From Chitinophaga ginsengisoli (GTDB lineage: Bacteria; Bacteroidota; Bacteroidia; Chitinophagales; Chitinophagaceae), in the NCBI RefSeq assembly GCF_003014595.1, contig NZ_PYGK01000020.1:1-64000 (forward strand): a DNA stretch of 64,000 nucleotides. The letters run 5' to 3'. The position numbers were made by a program, and so were the translations under genes. This document shows positions 8,302 to 15,463 of this stretch, piece by piece. Position 1 is the first letter of the stretch; each line of letters starts with the position of its first letter. The notes under the pieces are model-generated. The model was not told where the DNA came from, did not search any database, and saw only the letters and a list, made by a program, of their open reading frames with translations.

Positions 8302-9969
8302 TTATCCCTTCTTTGCCTCTTTCGCCCATGTATCCTTCAACGTTACTGTCCGGTTAAACACCACTTTCTCAGCAGTACTATCCGTATCTACACAGAAATA
8401 ACCTTTACGCAGGAACTGGAAGCGCTCTCCCGGTTTAGCTTTCAACAGGCTAGGCTCGACATATGCATTGGAAATAACCTGCAATGAGTCAGGGTTGATA
8501 TATGATTTGAAATCACCTTCTTCACTGCCCGGATCTTCTACTTTAAACAGTCTGTCGTACAAGCGCACTTCCACGGTAGCAGCATGTGCAGCACTTACCC
8601 AGTGGATGGTGCCTTTCACATTCAGGCCGGTAGTATCTCCGCCACTTTTGCTTTCAGGGAAATAAGTAGCGTAGATAGTAGTGATATTGCCATCTGCATC
8701 TTTCTCAAAGCCTTCGCCTTTGATGATGTAGGCATTTTTCAGACGTACTACCAGGCCTGGCCCCAGACGGAAGAATTTCTTCGGCGGTTCTTCCATGAAA
8801 TCTTCACGTTCGATGTACAGCGTATTGCTGAAAGGTAGTGTACGGGTACCTGAGTTTGGATCTTCCGGATTGTTTTCAGCGGTCATTTCTTCTACCTGGT
8901 CAGCAGGATAGTTGGTGATCACGAGTTTTACCGGGTCCAGCACTGCCATCACACGATTTGCTGTTTTATTCAGCTCTTCACGGATGCAAAATTCCAGCAG
9001 GCTCACATCGATCATGTTATCGCGTTTCTGTACGCCGATACGTTCGCAGAAAGCACGGATACTGGCAGGTGTATAGCCACGGCGGCGCAGGCCACTGATA
9101 GTCGGCATACGTGGATCGTCCCAGCCGGTAACATGCTTTTCGTTCACCAGTTGCAGGAGCTTACGTTTGCTCATTACCGTGTAGGTAAGATTGAGACGTG
9201 CAAACTCGTACTGGTGGGATGGGAATATACCCAGCTGCTCGATGAACCAATTGTACAGCGGGCGGTGGGGAATAAACTCCAGTGTACAAACGGAATGGGT
9301 AATATTTTCGATGCTGTCGCTCTGTCCGTGGGCAAAGTCGTACATCGGATAGATACACCAGTTATCGCCGGTACGGTGATGATGGGCATGTTTGATACGG
9401 TACATGATAGGATCACGCATGTGCATGTTGGGAGATGCCAGGTCACCCTTTGCACGTAATACTTTCTCACCATCCTTAAATTCCCCTTTGCGCATACGTT
9501 CAAACAGGTCGAGGTTTTCGGCTACGCTACGGTTGCGGTAGGGAGTGCCTTTACCGGGTTCAGTAGGTGTCCCCTTGGAGATGGCGATCTCCTCCGCTGT
9601 AGAATCATCTACATACGCCAGTCCTTTTTTTATCAGTTGTACAGCGAAGTTGTATATCTGTTCGAAATAATCGGACGCATACAGTTCCTGGGCCCAGTTG
9701 AAGCCCAGCCATTGTATGTCGGCCTTAATGGAATCCACATATTCAGTATCCTCCGTAACGGGATTTGTATCGTCAAAACGGAGGTTGGTTTTACCATTGT
9801 ACTTCTGTGCAAGGCCAAAGTTGAGGCAGATGGATTTGGCATGCCCGATGTGCAGGTAGCCATTTGGTTCGGGAGGGAAGCGTGTAAGCACCCTGCCGCC
9901 ATTTACTCCGTTGGCAATGTCCTCTTCTACGATCTGTTCCAGAAAATTGAGGGTCCTTTCTTCGCTCAT
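8302..9969 (-). CDS. glnS: Glutaminyl-tRNA synthetase
   Basis: Class I synthetase charging tRNA-Gln, 555 aa. The HIGH motif is PEPNGYLHIGHAKS at about residues 33-46, and a KMSKS variant VMSKRKL is present further on. DDTNP after the first motif and the long C-terminal beta-barrel anticodon-binding part match GlnRS rather than GluRS. The open frame extends 40 codons upstream, but the homologous N-terminus MSEERTLNFLEQIVEEDI begins at 9969, so that start is chosen. The presence of GlnS means this organism can make Gln-tRNA directly. It is divergent from the B12-binding protein gene. Confidence 0.96.
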   Translation of the reverse strand: MSEERTLNFLEQIVEEDIANGVNGGRVLTRFPPEPNGYLHIGHAKSICLNFGLAQKYNGKTNLRFDDTNPVTEDTEYVDSIKADIQWLGFNWAQELYASDYFEQIYNFAVQLIKKGLAYVDDSTAEEIAISKGTPTEPGKGTPYRNRSVAENLDLFERMRKGEFKDGEKVLRAKGDLASPNMHMRDPIMYRIKHAHHHRTGDNWCIYPMYDFAHGQSDSIENITHSVCTLEFIPHRPLYNWFIEQLGIFPSHQYEFARLNLTYTVMSKRKLLQLVNEKHVTGWDDPRMPTISGLRRRGYTPASIRAFCERIGVQKRDNMIDVSLLEFCIREELNKTANRVMAVLDPVKLVITNYPADQVEEMTAENNPEDPNSGTRTLPFSNTLYIEREDFMEEPPKKFFRLGPGLVVRLKNAYIIKGEGFEKDADGNITTIYATYFPESKSGGDTTGLNVKGTIHWVSAAHAATVEVRLYDRLFKVEDPGSEEGDFKSYINPDSLQVISNAYVEPSLLKAKPGERFQFLRKGYFCVDTDSTAEKVVFNRTVTLKDTWAKEAKKG

Positions 9970-10094
9970 AAAGTTTAATATATTTCGGACGGCAAAGGTA
10001 GTGAAAAGTCCACAGACCCGAGTACGATGTGGGGAAGCTGCCGGCGGTAGACTGCTCAAAAAACTTATATTTACAACCTTAACAACCAAAGATT

Positions 10095-10514
10095 ATGGTC
10101 AACCCCCTACAACGTCCTGTACGTGTGCTGGTGGCTAAGGTCGGACTGGATGGTCATGACCGGGGCGCCAAGGTGATTGCGGCAGCCCTGAGAGATGCCG
10201 GTATGGAAGTGATTTATACCGGACTGCGCCAGACCCCCGAAATGGTGGTTAGCGCAGCACTCCAGGAAGATGTGGACGCTATTGGCGTCAGCATCCTGTC
10301 AGGCGCACACATGACGGTTTTTCCACGTATTATGGCCCTTATGAAAGACAAAGGGATGGATGACGTATTGCTTACAGGCGGAGGCATCATACCGGAAACA
10401 GATATGCTGGAACTGAATGAGATCGGTGTCGGAAAACTGTTCCCGCCCGGTACCCGTACCGAGGATATTGCCGCCTACATCACAGATTGGGTAGCTACTC
10501 ACCGGAGTTTTTAA
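10095..10514 (+). CDS. Stand-alone cobalamin-binding domain protein (methylmalonyl-CoA mutase C-terminal type)
   Basis: A 139-aa Rossmann-like B12-binding domain without a mutase barrel. The DxHxxG motif is Asp19-His21-Gly24 in GLDGHDRGAK; His21 would be the lower ligand of base-off cobalamin. SILSGAHM and LLTGGGIIP correspond to the conserved later loops of the methylmalonyl-CoA mutase small domain. Such stand-alone domains partner with separately encoded mutase large subunits in acyl-CoA mutases. No large subunit lies in this window. A methylmalonyl-CoA epimerase gene at 26.7 kb supports a propionyl-CoA/methylmalonyl-CoA pathway. The precise partner and substrate are unknown. Confidence 0.85.
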   Translation: MVNPLQRPVRVLVAKVGLDGHDRGAKVIAAALRDAGMEVIYTGLRQTPEMVVSAALQEDVDAIGVSILSGAHMTVFPRIMALMKDKGMDDVLLTGGGIIPETDMLELNEIGVGKLFPPGTRTEDIAAYITDWVATHRSF

Positions 10515-10601
10515 AAAATAGCGCTGTTTTGAAACTTTTTTTCGTTCCGGGCGTCTTAGATGCATATATCAAGACAACCCAATTAAAACAGAAGAAGATT
10601 T

Positions 10602-11402
10602 ATGAAACGGAAACTCTACCTCATTCCACTGCTGCCTTGTTTGTTGCAGTTAACCGCATTCTCCCAGGACAATAAATCTGATACCAGCAAACACGCCTGG
10701 AAGGAAATGGTATTTGGCAGATATGCCGGCGCCAGTCCCAGTAAACATCCTTATGTGACTTGGGGCGGCGATGGTCCCCTGTTATCTTTCAGCGACGAGA
10801 TCAAAAATGCCGGTGTGCATGTGCACAACATTCCCCGTTTTACTTTCTTTTTTAACGTCGGTCATAACCTGAACTATGATTTCGACAGGCACTTCGGGAT
10901 TTTTACCGGACTGAATCTCAAGAATATAGGACTCATCACAAAAGATGATAAGGATTCCGTAAAACTGAAACGGCGTGTATACACAGTGGGTATCCCTTTG
11001 GGTTTCAAGATCGGGGATCTGAGAAGAGGTTCGTTTTTCTTCTTTGCCGGTGGCTCCTATGACCTGGCATTCAATTACAAGGAAAAGAAATTCATCCACG
11101 GTGATAAAAAAGATAAGTTCAATGAGTGGTTCAGCGATCGTACACCACTGCTGATGCCTTCCCTTTTTGCCGGTTTAAGGATGAGTCCCGGTTTCGGACT
11201 GAAAGTGCAGTATTATCCTAAAAATTTCTTCAATAAAGAGTACAAGGAAGTGTTGGTAGGTGGTACTGCCACTCCTTATAAAGACCTGGATGCCAAACTG
11301 TTCTTTGTAACGCTCAGTTATGATTTTGGCAGGTTCCCCGATCATAAACACTGGAAAGAAATGCATGAACGGCATAAGAAACACTGGAAGAAAAACTCCT
11401 GA
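10602..11402 (+). CDS. Outer-membrane beta-barrel protein, hypothetical
   Basis: A 266-aa protein with an N-terminal signal peptide (MKRKLYLIPLLPCLLQLTAFS, cleavage about residue 21). The chain that follows alternates polar and aromatic residues in short Gly-separated strands (FGIFTGLNLKNIG, RGSFFFFAGGSYDLAF, FGLKVQYYPKNFF, FFVTLSYDFG). This pattern is typical of small outer-membrane barrels. The C-terminus is strongly basic (HKHWKEMHERHKKHWKK), which is unusual for a barrel end and would lie in the periplasm. Function is not known. It lies 87 bp after the B12-binding gene and ends at a hairpin terminator. Confidence 0.68.
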   Translation: MKRKLYLIPLLPCLLQLTAFSQDNKSDTSKHAWKEMVFGRYAGASPSKHPYVTWGGDGPLLSFSDEIKNAGVHVHNIPRFTFFFNVGHNLNYDFDRHFGIFTGLNLKNIGLITKDDKDSVKLKRRVYTVGIPLGFKIGDLRRGSFFFFAGGSYDLAFNYKEKKFIHGDKKDKFNEWFSDRTPLLMPSLFAGLRMSPGFGLKVQYYPKNFFNKEYKEVLVGGTATPYKDLDAKLFFVTLSYDFGRFPDHKHWKEMHERHKKHWKKNS

Positions 11403-11814
11403 TATATAAGATATATTATTGATTCGATGCCTGAAAAGGCCTATCTTAGGAATGACGAATAATGTTAATGGATGTATCAACATTGATTCGTCATTCCTGT
11501 TTTTTATCGTTTTTCCTGTATTGCTGTATTATTTTAACATCCCGTAATAATCCTTTTTCTTCCCTTTTTTTGACTTTTCTTGTTCGACGCGTCTTCGTCG
11601 CTTCTTCTCCGCTTGTTCTACCGTTCTTCTCTGCTTGTTCTCTCGGATCCGTTAATTGCCTTCAAATCCTCGCTGCTGGCTGATCTATATATACCGATGT
11701 TCGGAGGTGATCGCTATTTTGCAAGATATATGTTCATTTGTTTCTATGTTAAAATAATATCACAGTTTGTGTTGGAAAATAAAATAAATTAGTCCTCCAA
11801 CAAACCCGGATCTC
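11403..11814. other. Intergenic region with terminator, otherwise empty
   Basis: About 410 bp. The first 100 bp hold the terminator listed separately. The remainder (about 11510-11814) is T-rich pyrimidine sequence followed by an AT-rich stretch before the enoyl-CoA hydratase start. Two short open frames here have low-complexity, Ser/Phe/Leu-rich products and are not believed. The promoter of the downstream gene should lie in the last 100 bp, but no clear TTG/TAnnTTTG pair stands out. Confidence 0.45.
11448..11507 (+). terminator. Terminator after the barrel protein gene
   Basis: Long inverted repeat: aggaatgacgaat at 11448-11460 pairs with attcgtcattcct at 11486-11498, and inner aatgtt/aacatt extends the stem. 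A six-T run follows on the + strand, so it fits termination of the plus-strand barrel gene. Confidence 0.8.
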
Positions 11815-12591
11815 ATGTACAATACTATTAAGACTGAACTCACTGATAACATCTTCTTTATTTATATCAATCGCCCTGACAAAATGAATGCGCTGAACGC
11901 GGAAGTAATGAAAGAGCTGGCATTGGCGATAGATGAGGTATATACGAATAAGGAGATTAAGAGTGCAGTGATCACTGGTAAAGGAGAGAAAGCTTTTGTC
12001 GCCGGCGCCGACATTTCAGAATTTCTCGCATTGTCAGATCTGCAGGGCGCTGAGCTGGCGAAGAAAGGACAGGTGATCTTCAAGCGCATTGAAGATAGCC
12101 CCAAGCCGATCATTGCAGCGGTGAATGGCTTTGCGCTGGGAGGCGGCTGTGAACTGGCTATGGCCTGTCACTTCAGGATCGCTGCTACTCATGCACGGTT
12201 CGGGCAGCCGGAAGTCAACCTCGGACTGATACCCGGTTACGGTGGTACACAACGTCTGACGGCCCTGGTAGGTAAAGGGAAGGCGTTGGAAATGATGATG
12301 ACAGGTGATATGATCGGTGCAGAGGACGCACTGGCATGGGGACTGGTCAACTATGTGGTAGCGCCGGGTGATCTGCTGCTGAAATCAACCGAACTTTTAC
12401 AGAAGATACATACCAAAGCTCCGCTGGCAATAGCCCGCGTGATCAAATGTGCCAATGCTGCACTGGATCATATTTCAGATGGTTATGAAATGGAACTGAA
12501 TGAGTTCGGCGCCTGCTTCGCCACAAAAGACATGCAGGAGGGAGCCGAAGCATTTATACAGAAAAGAGTGGCAAGGTTTATTGGAGAATAA
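11815..12591 (+). CDS. Enoyl-CoA hydratase/isomerase family protein
   Basis: A 258-aa crotonase-fold enzyme, most likely hydrating trans-2-enoyl-CoA in fatty-acid or amino-acid breakdown. The oxyanion-hole segments are FVAGADISEF (61-70) and FALGGGCELAMA (106-117). Both catalytic glutamates of true hydratases are present, Glu113 and Glu133 in GQPEVNLGLIPGYGGTQRL. Length equals the family norm. The chain-length preference cannot be told from sequence. A putative hairpin follows, then fumC on the same strand, about 170 bp away and probably separately transcribed. Confidence 0.93.
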   Translation: MYNTIKTELTDNIFFIYINRPDKMNALNAEVMKELALAIDEVYTNKEIKSAVITGKGEKAFVAGADISEFLALSDLQGAELAKKGQVIFKRIEDSPKPIIAAVNGFALGGGCELAMACHFRIAATHARFGQPEVNLGLIPGYGGTQRLTALVGKGKALEMMMTGDMIGAEDALAWGLVNYVVAPGDLLLKSTELLQKIHTKAPLAIARVIKCANAALDHISDGYEMELNEFGACFATKDMQEGAEAFIQKRVARFIGE

Positions 12592-12619
12592 AAGAACTGC
12601 TTGCAGATCGCAATATAAC

Positions 12620-12670
12620 AGCCCGGTCAGGAAAGGCACGGCTCCCGAATGGAGCCCGGGCTTATCTTTT
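12620..12670 (+). terminator. Probable terminator after enoyl-CoA hydratase
   Basis: Arms agcccgg (12620-12626) and ccgggct (12656-12662) enclose an inner hairpin ggctcc/ggagcc; the last base pair overlaps, so only one of the two forms can be complete. A T-rich tail (cttatctttt) follows on the + strand. Confidence 0.55.
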
Positions 12671-12693
12671 CATTAATGGTAAGGTAAAGGCAT

Positions 12694-12729
12694 TGAATTG
12701 GTAATTCGTAATTGATAATTCACAATTCA
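12694..12729. repeat. Palindromic AT-rich intergenic repeat, short copy
   Basis: The arms tgaattg and caattca flank several AATTC/GTAATT units. The composition and the AATTC-AATTA rhythm match the longer palindromic copies at 24.7, 30.9 and 37.4 kb, so this is read as a short or decayed member. It lies between enoyl-CoA hydratase and fumC. Confidence 0.6.
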
Positions 12730-12761
12730 TATGTACGTTTGTACCGCAAAAAATCAAGCAT

Positions 12762-14162
12762 ATGGAATATAGAATAGAGAAAGACACGATGGGCGAAGTG
12801 AAAGTACCTGTAGATGCTTACTATGGTGCTCAAACTCAACGTTCTATCGACAATTTCAGGATTGCTCAGGATATTAACAGAATGCCAAAGGAAATCATCA
12901 AGGCGTTTGCTTACCTGAAGAAAGCCGCAGCACTGACCAACCTGGATGCCGGTGTACTGCCTCAGGAAAAAGCAAACCTGATCGGACAGGCTTGTGATGA
13001 AATACTGGCCGGTAAACTGGATGATCAGTTCCCGTTGGTGGTTTGGCAGACAGGTTCAGGTACCCAGTCGAACATGAACGTAAATGAAGTGGTTGCCTAC
13101 CGTGCACACGTGATCAATGGTGGCAAACTCACGGATAAAGATAAAGTGATACACCCGAATGACGATGTGAATAAGTCACAGTCATCCAACGATACATTCC
13201 CTACAGCTATGCACATTGCGGCATACAAAATGTTGATCGAGACCACTATTCCGGGTATCGAAAAACTAAGGGATACTCTTGCTGCTAAAGCAGAAGCTTT
13301 CAAAAATATTGTGAAGATCGGCCGTACCCACTTCATGGATGCTACACCGCTCACATTAGGTCAGGAAATCAGCGGATATGTTTCCCAGCTGAACCATGGT
13401 CTGAAAGCCATTAAAAATACACTTGCTCACCTGAGCGAATTGGCCCTGGGGGGTACTGCTGTAGGTACAGGGATCAACACGCCAAAAGGTTATTCAGAGA
13501 ACGTAGCAAAACATATTGCTACACTGACAGGACTGCCATTCATCACCGCTGAGAATAAATTTGAAGCACTGGCAGCACATGATGCTATCGTAGAAGCGCA
13601 TGGTGCACTGAAAACTGTAGCGGTAAGCCTGATGAAGATCGCGAATGATATCCGTATGCTGAGCTCCGGCCCACGCTCCGGTATCGGTGAGATCCACATT
13701 CCTGACAATGAGCCAGGTTCTTCTATCATGCCAGGTAAGGTAAACCCTACTCAGTGTGAAGCGCTGACGATGATTGCTGCACAGGTATTGGGTAATGATG
13801 TGGCGATTAACATCGGCGGTGCTACGGGGCATTTTGAACTGAACGTGTTCAAGCCCGTAATGATCTACAACTTCCTGCACTCTGCACGTCTGATCGGCGA
13901 TGGTTGTGTAAGCTTCAATGATAAATGTGCTGTAGGCATCGAACCAATTGAAGCAAACATTAAAAAGCATGTAGATAACTCCCTGATGCTGGTAACTGCA
14001 CTGAATACCAAAATCGGGTACTACAAAGCAGCAGAAATTGCGCAGACAGCCCATAAAGAAGGTACTACCCTGAAAGAAATGGCAGTGAAACTGGGTTATG
14101 TAAAACCTGAAGAATTTGATGCCTGGGTAAATCCACTGGATATGGTGGGCGATATCAAGTAA
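12762..14162 (+). CDS. fumC: Class II fumarate hydratase
   Basis: Iron-independent fumarase of the TCA cycle, interconverting fumarate and L-malate, 466 aa. The superfamily signature GSSIMPGKVNP starts at Gly319, with the mobile-loop catalytic Ser at 320/321. SGSGTQSN-like TGSGTQSNMNVNEV and GRTHFMDATPLTLGQE are the other conserved regions of fumarase/aspartase enzymes. TH in GRTHFMDATP and the N-terminal KDTMGEVKVP favour fumarase over aspartase. The gene is followed by a strong terminator and appears monocistronic. Confidence 0.95.
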   Translation: MEYRIEKDTMGEVKVPVDAYYGAQTQRSIDNFRIAQDINRMPKEIIKAFAYLKKAAALTNLDAGVLPQEKANLIGQACDEILAGKLDDQFPLVVWQTGSGTQSNMNVNEVVAYRAHVINGGKLTDKDKVIHPNDDVNKSQSSNDTFPTAMHIAAYKMLIETTIPGIEKLRDTLAAKAEAFKNIVKIGRTHFMDATPLTLGQEISGYVSQLNHGLKAIKNTLAHLSELALGGTAVGTGINTPKGYSENVAKHIATLTGLPFITAENKFEALAAHDAIVEAHGALKTVAVSLMKIANDIRMLSSGPRSGIGEIHIPDNEPGSSIMPGKVNPTQCEALTMIAAQVLGNDVAINIGGATGHFELNVFKPVMIYNFLHSARLIGDGCVSFNDKCAVGIEPIEANIKKHVDNSLMLVTALNTKIGYYKAAEIAQTAHKEGTTLKEMAVKLGYVKPEEFDAWVNPLDMVGDIK

Positions 14163-14187
14163 ACAATAGTTCAAGCTATAAAATAAT

Positions 14188-14219
14188 AAAGGGGTATCTG
14201 CTCAAACAGATACCCCTTT
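14188..14219. terminator. Terminator after fumC
   Basis: Perfect 13-bp arms at 14188-14200 and 14207-14219 with a 6-nt loop, A-rich before and T-rich after. It lies between convergent fumC (+) and the TauE exporter gene (-), so it may act on both. Confidence 0.88.
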
Positions 14220-14244
14220 ATATTTAACCGGAAACCGGTTTATA

Positions 14245-15252
14245 TCAATGTAGAAGCGTCGTGATAATGGTGCGCAGGCTTAAGAGTATAATGAGTGTGC
14301 CCACCATGATCATCAGCGGCTTACGTTTAAGCCTTCTTACAAGAAGCGCTGCAAAAGGAGATGCAATCACTCCACCGATGATCAGCCCTATGATAACAGG
14401 CCAGCCGGCAATAGCGCCGAAAATGAGGAAAGTACTTGCGCTGGAAAGAGAGATAAAGAACTCCGCAGCATTCACAGAACCGATAGTATAATGCGCTGTA
14501 CGGCCTTTACTCAGTAAGGTGGACGTTACTATTGGTCCCCAGCCGCCACCGCCAAAAGAGTCCATAAAACCACCGAAGAACGCCAGGGAACCCAGACGTT
14601 TGGTCTTACTTTTTGCTTTTTTAGGTTGGAATGCTTTGCGTAGTACGATAGCACCCAGTATGAGCAGATAAGCGCTGATAAAAGGTTTGATATTGTCCTC
14701 CTTAAAGTAAGATAACCAGGGAACTGCAGCAGAGATAGCATTCATTTTAGAAAGTAGCAATGAACCGCTGATGGCGCCTATTATGCCGGGTATTAACAGA
14801 TAGAGGAACAGCTTTTTATTCACATTACCAAAACGGAAGTGCGAAATGCCGGATGCACCGGTGGTGAACACCTCCGCCACATGCACACTGGCACTGGCAA
14901 TAGAAGGGGGAATGCCCAATCCCAGTAACAGGGAGGAGGAAGTTGCTCCATAAGCCATGCCCAGTGCTCCATCTACAGTCTGCGCCGCCAAACCTACCAG
15001 TATATAGAATAACAGCTCCTTCGTAAAAAGGGTTTGTGTGAACTCGAAAATCCGTGTATGGGTAGCCTCGGATGTATTGTAGTAGGATAAGATCCCTACC
15101 CCGGCAAGTACTGCTACGGCAATAATGCCGATCAGCAGCCACAGTGCAGGCTTACGTTGGTTCTCCTCATTGACAAGGTCAATCAGTATCTCCTGACGTT
15201 CTACCGTAGCGTACTTTTTTTCAAGTTGGTCTATCTCCTCGTTGTGCGGCAT
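14245..15252 (-). CDS. TauE/SafE family sulfite exporter-like permease
   Basis: A 335-aa inner-membrane protein of the TauE/SafE family, which exports sulfite, sulfoacetate or similar organosulfur anions. Residues 1-35 are a polar, coiled-coil-like cytoplasmic extension (EEIDQLEKKYATVERQE) absent from minimal members. One helix follows at about 36-57, then the paired four-helix TauE repeats. The repeats show typical GxxAxxVDGALGMAYG (near 88) and GGFMDSFGGGGWGPI motifs. The neighbour is a TonB receptor on the same strand 211 bp upstream. An inverted repeat before this gene shares a motif with that receptor's promoter region, which supports a joint role in sulfur-compound handling. Substrate unproven. 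Confidence 0.85.
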   Translation of the reverse strand: MPHNEEIDQLEKKYATVERQEILIDLVNEENQRKPALWLLIGIIAVAVLAGVGILSYYNTSEATHTRIFEFTQTLFTKELLFYILVGLAAQTVDGALGMAYGATSSSLLLGLGIPPSIASASVHVAEVFTTGASGISHFRFGNVNKKLFLYLLIPGIIGAISGSLLLSKMNAISAAVPWLSYFKEDNIKPFISAYLLILGAIVLRKAFQPKKAKSKTKRLGSLAFFGGFMDSFGGGGWGPIVTSTLLSKGRTAHYTIGSVNAAEFFISLSSASTFLIFGAIAGWPVIIGLIIGGVIASPFAALLVRRLKRKPLMIMVGTLIILLSLRTIITTLLH

Positions 15253-15269
15253 GTATTACTGTAGTTATA

Positions 15270-15292
15270 TAGTCTATAGATGTTATAGACTA
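15270..15292. promoter_or_regulatory. Candidate operator, 9-bp inverted repeat
   Basis: The arms TAGTCTATA (15270-15278) and TATAGACTA (15284-15292) are perfectly complementary with a 5-nt spacer. The site lies 18-40 bp upstream of the minus-strand TauE exporter start, where a repressor would act. The octamer TAGTCTAT recurs at 18511-18518 ahead of the adjacent TonB receptor. I infer a shared transcription factor, perhaps of the Rrf2 type, without direct proof. Confidence 0.5.
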
Positions 15293-15409
15293 AGGTAGGC
15301 CGAAATCATGGCATATCCAAATGCGGGAGATTAAAATGTGCTGAATATTTCAATAAAAGGGGGAAACGTATGTAGCGGGGATAAATCATCCCCGGGAGAT
15401 AAAAAAGAA

Positions 15410-15444
15410 AACCCGCCGGGCAAATGGTCTGCTGCCGGCGGGTT
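15410..15444 (-). terminator. Terminator of the TonB receptor gene
   Basis: The arms aacccgccgg and ccggcgggtt (10 bp, perfect) flank a 15-nt loop. On the minus strand the hairpin is followed by tttctttttt. It sits 20 bp after the stop of the minus-strand receptor gene. Confidence 0.85.
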
Positions 15445-15463
15445 GCTTAGTTATGTTGATGCC

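Noticed and set aside
11462..11792. Short frames in the pyrimidine-rich gap after the barrel gene
   Set aside because: Products are low-complexity Ser/Leu/Phe/Val strings overlapping a terminator.
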